From Proteles cristata cristata (taxonomy: Eukaryota > Chordata > Mammalia > Carnivora > Hyaenidae), in assembly GCA_017311185.1 (NCBI GenBank), contig JAESUZ010001506.1, forward strand, positions 434,001 through 498,000: 64,000 bases of DNA. Reading direction: 5' to 3'. Positions 58,030 to 64,000 of the stretch are shown here, in pieces; position 1 is the stretch's first letter; each line of letters starts with the position of its first letter. The notes beneath the pieces are model-generated. The model saw only the letters and a list, made by a program, of their open reading frames with translations. It searched no databases and was not told the origin of the DNA. A program made the translations under genes and the position numbers.

Positions 58030-58530
58030 TGCATAGTCTCTCAGACCTGGAGTTCTATTCAACACATGAAAACCATGTGACCTTGGGTAAGTAACAACAT
58101 CTCTGAGATGCAGTTCCTAGACTTTAAAAGGAAGTCAATATATAGGGGCACCTGGGTGACTCAGTCAGCTAAGTGTCCAACTCCTGGTTGGGTCATGATC
58201 TCGTGGTTTGTGGGTTTGAGCCCCACCATCGTGCTGACAGGATAGAGACTGCTCAGGATTCCCTCTTTCTCTCTCTTTCTCACTCTCTCTCTCGCTCTCT
58301 CTCTGTGTCTCTCTCTCCCTCTCTCTGCTCCTCCCCTGCTCTCTCACTCTCTCTCTCACACACACACACTCTGTCTCTCTGTCTCTCTCTCTCTCAAAAA
58401 TAAATAAATAAACATTAAAACAATATTTACCTACCTCAGAGGACATTATGCATGTCAAATAGACTAACGTATATAAATCATTTAGATGATGCCTGGCATG
58501 TGAGAATCATTTTATAAATATCAGCTATTG
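58030..58530 (+). mobile_element. MIR interrupted by a felid SINE
   Basis: The left part (58030-58143) has 'agacctggagttctattcaa' and 'catgtgaccttgggtaagta'. The right part (58427-58530) has 'acctacctcagaggacatta', 'gatgcctggcatgtgagaat' and 'ataaatatcagctattgcca'. Together they make one MIR. Confidence 0.85.
58145..58420 (+). mobile_element. SINEC_Fc-type SINE nested in MIR, expanded CT zone
   Basis: 'ggggcacctgggtgactcag', 'gggtcatgatctcgtggttt' and 'gtgggtttgagccccaccat', then a CT-rich region of about 135 bp with a small CA run, longer than in its sister copies here. It ends with a (TAAA)n-type tail. caatat occurs at 58137-58142 and 58421-58426, a short target duplication. Low-complexity frames of 76 and 97 codons over it are artefacts. 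Confidence 0.93.
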
Positions 58531-58773
58531 CCACTAATGTAAAATCAAGAAAAGCACAACCTCTACCCCACTGGACAGTGTTATTATTCAGGGCTATGAG
58601 TGGATTGTTTTCAGTGGAAAAATTGTCCCTAAATGAGACAGGAACAAATCATAATTTGGCTGTTGAGTCATCTGTTTCTCTAGCAATTTCCCTTTTCTCT
58701 GGGTCTATGTAATAATCATCATTAGCATAGCAAATCAGACTTGTCATATAGGTGATGTGATATTGTCACTTTA

Positions 58774-59003
58774 TTTTAAATTCTTAAATGTTTGTTAATT
58801 GTTGAGAGAGCGAGCGAGACAGGGAGAGAGAGAGGCGGAGCATGAGTGGGAGGGGGAGAAGGAGAGAGAGGGGGACACAGAATCTGAAGCAGGGTCCAGT
58901 CTCTGAGCTGTCAGCATAGAGCATGATGTGGGTCTTGAACTCACGAACTGTAATATCATAACCTAAGCTGAAGTTGGATGCTTAACAGATTGAGCCGCCT
59001 TGC
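58774..59003 (-). mobile_element. SINEC_Fc-type SINE, antisense
   Basis: Reverse order: 'ttgttaattgttgagagagc', GA zone, 'cacagaatctgaagcagggt', 'gggtcttgaactcacgaact' and 'cttaacagattgagccgcc'. The 13-mers tattgtcacttta (58761-58773) and tattgtaacttta (59004-59016) differ at one base and form the target duplication. Confidence 0.93.
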
Positions 59004-59019
59004 TATTGTAACTTTAATA

Positions 59020-59635
59020 CTTGGAAGCTATAAATGTGTAGACAAGATTAGTGCGAGGGCGGGTGATTTAGAATCTGGGGTAATGGGACCATCAGGCTGC
59101 CTAGACTCTTAGAAACCTTTTAGTTTAATTGTTTCAGGGTACAGACACCAAGAAAGTGTCTTACCTTTGGACCATAGGACATGGAAGGGACAGAGGAAGG
59201 ACTCACATTCTCAATCCAGGACTTTCTGGCCATTTCCACTTTTAATTCAAGAGATTAGCTGTTCTGTGGAGTTTTAGTAGAACTTGACTATAAAATTACA
59301 TTGACCTGATTTGGTGAGGAGGAAGGAGGTAGGGTCATATTTTAGCTATAGATACAGTCCCTTCAATGGTTACTAATATATCTAGGCTTGCTTCTATTTT
59401 ATTTTGAATCAGTTCGGAAATGTTTATTTTTTCCAGGAAATTTCTTACTGTATCTGGTTTTTAAAATACAGTGGCACTAAGTTATTCATAATACCTTTTA
59501 TAATAATAATTTAAAAAGGCCCTTCTATATCTGTAGTTATGTCCCTATTTTTCTTCCTAATGGAGCATTTTGTATCTTTTTTTCTTTCTCTCTGTTATTT
59601 ACCCTGGACTAAGGTTAGACTATAGAAGAGATGTT
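59020..59635. other. No gene or repeat recognised
   Basis: AT-rich unique-looking DNA; no feature could be supported. Confidence 0.45.
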
Positions 59636-59639
59636 CAAC

Positions 59640-59860
59640 CGAACTTTCTGCCACAATGGAAATCTTCCATTATGTGCCTTATACAGTATGGAAAGATCTG
59701 CACAACCCAATATTGTGGCACTAGCCACTAGCTCAATGTGGTTATTGAGCCCTTGAAACATGACTAGTATTATTGAGGAAATGAATTTAAATTTTTATTT
59801 AATTTTAATTAATTTATATTTAAATAGTCACATGTAGCTAGTGATTACCATATTAGACAC
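59640..59860. mobile_element. Old DNA-transposon-like element with inverted arms
   Basis: Arms at about 59711-59740 ('tggcactagccactagctca') and 59828-59854 ('acatgtagctagtgattacc') are imperfect inverted repeats around an A/T-only core (59787-59825). The pattern recurs in mammalian genomes as an old interspersed repeat that I cannot name. Confidence 0.55.
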
Positions 59861-59869
59861 ACACACTCT

Positions 59870-61135
59870 CTCTATATATATATGTAATATATATATAATC
59901 TTTTCAAAAATTTAGCTTTTATTTTTGTGGATCATTTCTCATTATTATTGTTGTGGATATTTTATATTTTATTTACTTATACCTTTGACTTTTTAAAAAA
60001 TTTCCTTCCTTTTTACTTCTTTTTACTCTAAGCTTTTTTTTTTTTTTTTTTGGTCTGACTGTCATCAGCCAAAAAACAGACCTATGCAGGGTTCTACTGA
60101 GGCCTGAATTCCTTCTTATTTGGATTCAAGTCCCAGAGGCTTAGTAGGAAAGGTCCACACAAAGGTGACTGAAGAGAGAAGATGAAAAGCTGAAGGCCTC
60201 CCAGATGAAAGCCAAGCCAGAAACCTGGCTGTTAAGAATATTTTCTCTCCTCCAAAAAATGAATTAGTTGAATCCAAAGTGACACTCAAAGGAAAATCAA
60301 AATGCCTGAAGAGCAGGTTGTGGACTTGAACTCCAATGTAACTGGATTCCTCCTTGGGACTTATGGCTCTGACACATGATACTCTATGGAGAGGGTCCTG
60401 TTAGCCTTACTGAAATCTGGACACCATGGGCCTTTTTTATATGGGGGATTTTTAAAATAAATGGAGTTGAGAACTAGGAGCTTAGTTATCCAGGGATTTC
60501 TGCCATTTGGGACTATCAAGTAGGGGCTGAAGCAGCAGGAAAAAGAAGCAGATGAACTACTGTAAAGGGACAAAACGAAATCTCCTTTTGACTGGAGGGA
60601 GTCAGTCTCCAAGCTTGAAGATGAGAACCATCCTCCATAAAACAAGAAATCATTACACTTCTAGTTCCCCAGGCCTTGCTGCACTTTGAGCCAAAATGTA
60701 ATATATATTGTGAAGTTTGATACCAGAAGGGATGCCAGGGCCACGAGGTGACGGGGAGGCCGAGTCTCCCAGAGATGGTGATAAACTCTGGAAGGCTAGG
60801 CTGCTTCTGCTTTGATGCCTGGGGATGGCAGGAAGGGGAGAGGGTTACTCCAAAGCGACTCTAAAGTGCCAGAAATAGAGGGAATAAACCTGAAACACTG
60901 AAACTTATGGTGAATTGGAGAGCACTTCAGGGAAAGTTAGCCTATGATTTTGAGTTTTCTTGGTGGTTTTACTAGTTATTCAAGGTTTCTTATAATATTC
61001 CTTGTTTCTTGCAACTTTGGGATTGTACTCTAAATTGCAAAAGAATCCCAAGTGCTTACATTATGTAATTATATGCAGAGAGCTACAGATTCAGGCATTA
61101 GCTGTTCCCTGATAGTTTATCTATTAAACAACCAA
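59870..61135. other. No gene recognised; AT and T tracts
   Basis: ATATAT runs at 59872-59899 and a T-rich tract at about 60034-60051. A 94-codon minus frame (60361-60645) has no recognised domain. Confidence 0.45.
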
Positions 61136-61139
61136 TTAC

Positions 61140-61640
61140 AGTGCCATGAACTATACCGGGGGCTGGGCTCACAATGGTTAACCGTACAGATAAAGGTAAT
61201 TCTCATGGATGAATGGATATTCTACTGAAGACAGGCAGACATTGTCACAAATAATATAATTCACATCATTCACATCGTGGTAGGTGCTCTTGAGAGAACA
61301 AAACAGGGGAATGTGATAAGGAGGGCCTAGACGCCAGGAAGAGACTTCCAATGATGTGGCCAGGGAGGGCCTCTTCTGGTTGTAACAGTTAAGTGAAGAC
61401 CTGCATGACAAGAAGGAGCTAGTCTTACAAAGATGGAGGGAAATGGGTTCCAGACACAGGAGACAACAGGTTCAGAGGTCCTGATGTGGAAATAATCTTG
61501 GCATGTTGGGGAGCAGAAAGAAAATCAGAGTTCCAGGACGGTAGTAAACCAGGGCATGTTGATAAGAAAGGGGGTGAGAGAGGCACACAGGAGCCAGATC
61601 AGAGGGGCTCTTGAGAGTCAGAGTAAAGGCTCTGGAATAA
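61140..61640 (-). mobile_element. L2, antisense
   Basis: 'ccgggggctgggctcacaat', 'acaaaacaggggaatgtgat', 'gtggccagggagggcctctt', 'ccagacacaggagacaacag' and 'ggggagcagaaagaaaatca' follow reversed L2 order. Confidence 0.75.
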
Positions 61641-61644
61641 TTAA

Positions 61645-63015
61645 GTGTTCATGAAATATGTGAAGCCACTCTCCTAAAGTATATTGTCAGCTAGGGCAGT
61701 TTCTATACTTCCACACTGACCCTCAAAGCACTCGCCTAACCTGCCCAAGTTTTCCCCAAAGAAAGGGCAGATTACATGGGTGCTTTCTGCTCAATGAGTT
61801 CGGCAAGAAACCAAGGTCTTCCAAGAGTCTCCATGTGTCTCTGACCATTAAAGACACTACTGTAGGGGCTTCACAGGGTTCAGGGGCTTCCTGGTGGGCA
61901 CAGAGTCAACTTGGGGAGGCCAAAACCCCTTGGCAATCATTCCTGCTTCTGTCTCTGAGTTTTAAACAAAGATTTTTTTTTTCCTTCTGCCACTGGGAAA
62001 AGTACATAAAAATAGGTGTGCCACTTGAAAATTAAACAGAGAGTAAATACGCAGAGCAGCTGGGCTGTGATCTAGATAACACCGGAGAATCTAAGAGTGG
62101 GAAGTCACGTAACATAAGAATAAGAAAGAAAGAAAGAATCATGGCAGTAATGATCGGTTTGGGAAAAAAAAAATAGATGGAAAGAATTTGGAAGGTAACA
62201 ACTTCCAGATGGTCCTGGTGGTGAAGATAGCTATATATAGAGAAAGAGGGGCTAATTAGTTCCTGGGCCGAGGCCCCAGTTTCTGTTAAGTGAGTGATTG
62301 TTTCGTGGTGGTTTAGCTCAATGCTAGGGGACACACACCACATTGCGAGTAAATTAAGTATTTGGGTTTTTTTCCAAGCAGTGGGAATTGCCTAACCTTA
62401 ATACAATTAATTAAGACTCAATGAATGTTTAATTTAGTTCTGGTGCTTGTACCAGGGACACAATGGGCTCTTTGTTTTGGCCAAGACTCCTAAATATTGG
62501 AAAAAGGGAGGCAGGCTGAAAGAGAGCAAGGGTTAGTCAATAGCTTTTCCCCAAATGCTCAGATGCACAAGTTGGTTTCCAAATGTAACAGCCAATTCAA
62601 TGAAACCCAAGAGATTGCCTTAGAAGGGGGCTGTGGACCTTCCAGGAGAAAAGAAAAAATATTGCCTCACGCCTCTGGGTTGGCATCAAAAGTTACAAGT
62701 TAGTCTTTCAAACACACTCTCCAAAACTCTCACTCTGCCAACTAAATGGACCATCTTTACAGTGCATGCTCAACTAAATTCTCACTTGGTTTCTTCCTAC
62801 TTTCAAGTCAGGAATGCTTGCAGTGAAAAGAAGGCTTGAGAAAATTTAGGAGCTAGGAAGAGTAGTTGGAATGCTGAATACTTCCAGAAGACTGTAACCA
62901 AATGGACCACTTTTGGCTGGCTACCAATCATCACCTGTCAGGCGGCTAGACAAACATGTGGGGATTTTTATCACTATCAAGTCCACACTATTGGCTCCTA
63001 AAAGATTTCCACAAA
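61645..63015. other. No gene or repeat recognised; candidate conserved block
   Basis: About 1.4 kb. 62040-62450 is repeat-free with CpGs and an AT-rich 'acaattaattaag' motif. A 103-codon minus frame (62032-62343) has no recognised domain. Confidence 0.4.
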
Positions 63016-63019
63016 GAAC

Positions 63020-63275
63020 AACAACAATAATAAAAAGTGCTTCTGTTTACTGTGTATTTACTGTGCGTCAGCCCCATGTGTGGTATTTCATGTAGATTAT
63101 CTCATTCAACTTTCACAATAACAAGTGGTCGGTGTTCTTATCCTCTGTGTAACATGTGTAGGAGCTGAAGCTTTGAGATATTAAGTCCCTTGCTCAAGGT
63201 CTCATAGCCAGCAAACAAAGGAACTGGAATTGCAACCAAGGATGCTTGACCCTCAAGTCTGTACTAACTCTTGCT
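63020..63275 (-). mobile_element. MIR SINE, antisense
   Basis: 'attatctcattcaactttca', 'cttgctcaaggtctcatagc' and 'ctggaattgcaaccaaggat' are reverse-MIR blocks; near full-length. Confidence 0.85.
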
Positions 63276-63279
63276 CATG

Positions 63280-64000
63280 CCTGATACGGTGCTGAGTTAC
63301 TCTCCGGGTGAACTCCCATTGGGTGGATGAGCTAGAGGGATTGCCAAACAGCTGGCTCTCTCTACACTCACCAGCAAAAGAAGGCTCAACATTTTAGCGA
63401 GAGAGCAAATACGTGCTGTGTGCCCATTACCACACCAACTTGCAAAGTTGGCAAGTGGTGAGAACTACTGGTAGATCCATAGAATGGCTTCCCATCCTGA
63501 TCAAGTTGGATAGGAGAACTAACTGGTTAGAGAACAAAAGAAAGGAGGTCCATGGCATGGATCCCTGTGGGGCTCAAGTCATTTTTGTCCCCTTGAATCT
63601 GATCCTGTTCATTCTTAATCCATTGCTGGAAGGCTGTCAGGCTCTAGGAGACAGGGTGAGATGGAGGCAAAGATTATTGGCCTAAATTCCCATCTCTCCA
63701 TTCTCTTAAGTTTGGCTTCAGTGGAAGCCCAAGGGGTGGCCCAAAGACACCTAGTTTGGCCATGGATCAATTATCCCTCACCTTCACCTTATCCTAGAGG
63801 ACCTTTAACAGCCTAAGATGATTGAAGTCCTAACCTAGAACTTTAAGACTACTCAGAAAATGCAACTCATCTAAACTATCATTACATTATAAAATTTAGA
63901 GCATGTAGAACATTAAGGATAATTTAGATCAATATCATATCGCTCCCAATTATCACCGACCTACAACCAAGATCCTTAATACAATTACGTGGAAGAAGGG
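63280..64000. other. No gene or repeat recognised
   Basis: A 90-codon frame at 63413-63685 has no recognised domain. The window ends in AT-rich DNA. Confidence 0.45.

Noticed and set aside
58165..58458. Frames of 76 and 97 codons rich in Ser/Leu or Arg/Glu
   Set aside because: Low-complexity translations of the CT/GA zone of a SINE.
1..64000. CRISPR arrays, prophage, bacterial operons, mitochondrial insertions
   Set aside because: No spaced direct-repeat arrays, no prokaryotic gene organisation, and no stretch recognised as mitochondrial rRNA or protein gene. The SINE and MIR content shows a mammalian nuclear genome.

Overview
The window is mammalian nuclear DNA from a cat-family carnivore (Felidae). 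The main evidence is thirteen copies of the long tRNA-Lys-derived carnivore SINE in its felid form (SINEC_Fc type: 'cgcctgggtggct' head, 'ggtcatgatctc' and 'gggctctgtgctgac' blocks, CT-rich zone, A tail), one short carnivore SINE, and a 5'-truncated carnivore L1. Beneath these lies the usual eutherian background of MIR, L2, old L1, MER5A and MER20.

I find no convincing protein-coding gene, exon or CpG island. The window therefore looks like a gene desert or the inside of a very long intron. The open frames of 60-154 codons show no family I recognise and many overlap repeats. The only long frame with a clear identity is the broken C-terminal part of L1 ORF2 (17371-17988). The only RNA-gene-like sequence is a full-length but diverged U6 snRNA copy (31997-32103), probably a retrocopy.

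Layout. 1-10 kb: an L2 with an inserted AT repeat, an L2 3' end split by an unidentified insertion of about 520 bp (4788-5306), and several MIRs. 10-17 kb: an L2 split by a SINE, an old 550-bp element, more L2, and two pairs of adjacent MIRs. 17.3-18.2 kb: the L1 with an 18-bp perfect target-site duplication. 19.7-23.9 kb: old L1 pieces, and a MIR and an L1 each interrupted by a SINE. 26.9-27.6 kb: simple repeats and a MIR. 28.7-30.4 kb: an old L1 carrying three SINEs, two of them back to back in one target. 31-38 kb: the U6 copy, a Z-DNA-prone GT/GC tract, MER5A, a pure AC microsatellite, MER20 and two SINEs. 38-50 kb: mostly unique DNA with scattered MIR, MER5A and SINEs. 49.6-51.7 kb: repeat-poor blocks that could be conserved regulatory DNA, including a CTCF-like site. 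53-64 kb: L2, MIR, two SINEs and a DNA-transposon-like element.

No genes work together here. The visible activity is mobile-element history: the old layer (L2, MIR, MER, L1M) was later struck by felid SINEs and one L1, most with recognisable target duplications. Repeat families were named from memory of their consensus sequences. Their edges are approximate except where target duplications fix them. I did not find an undescribed system; the best leads are listed as findings.
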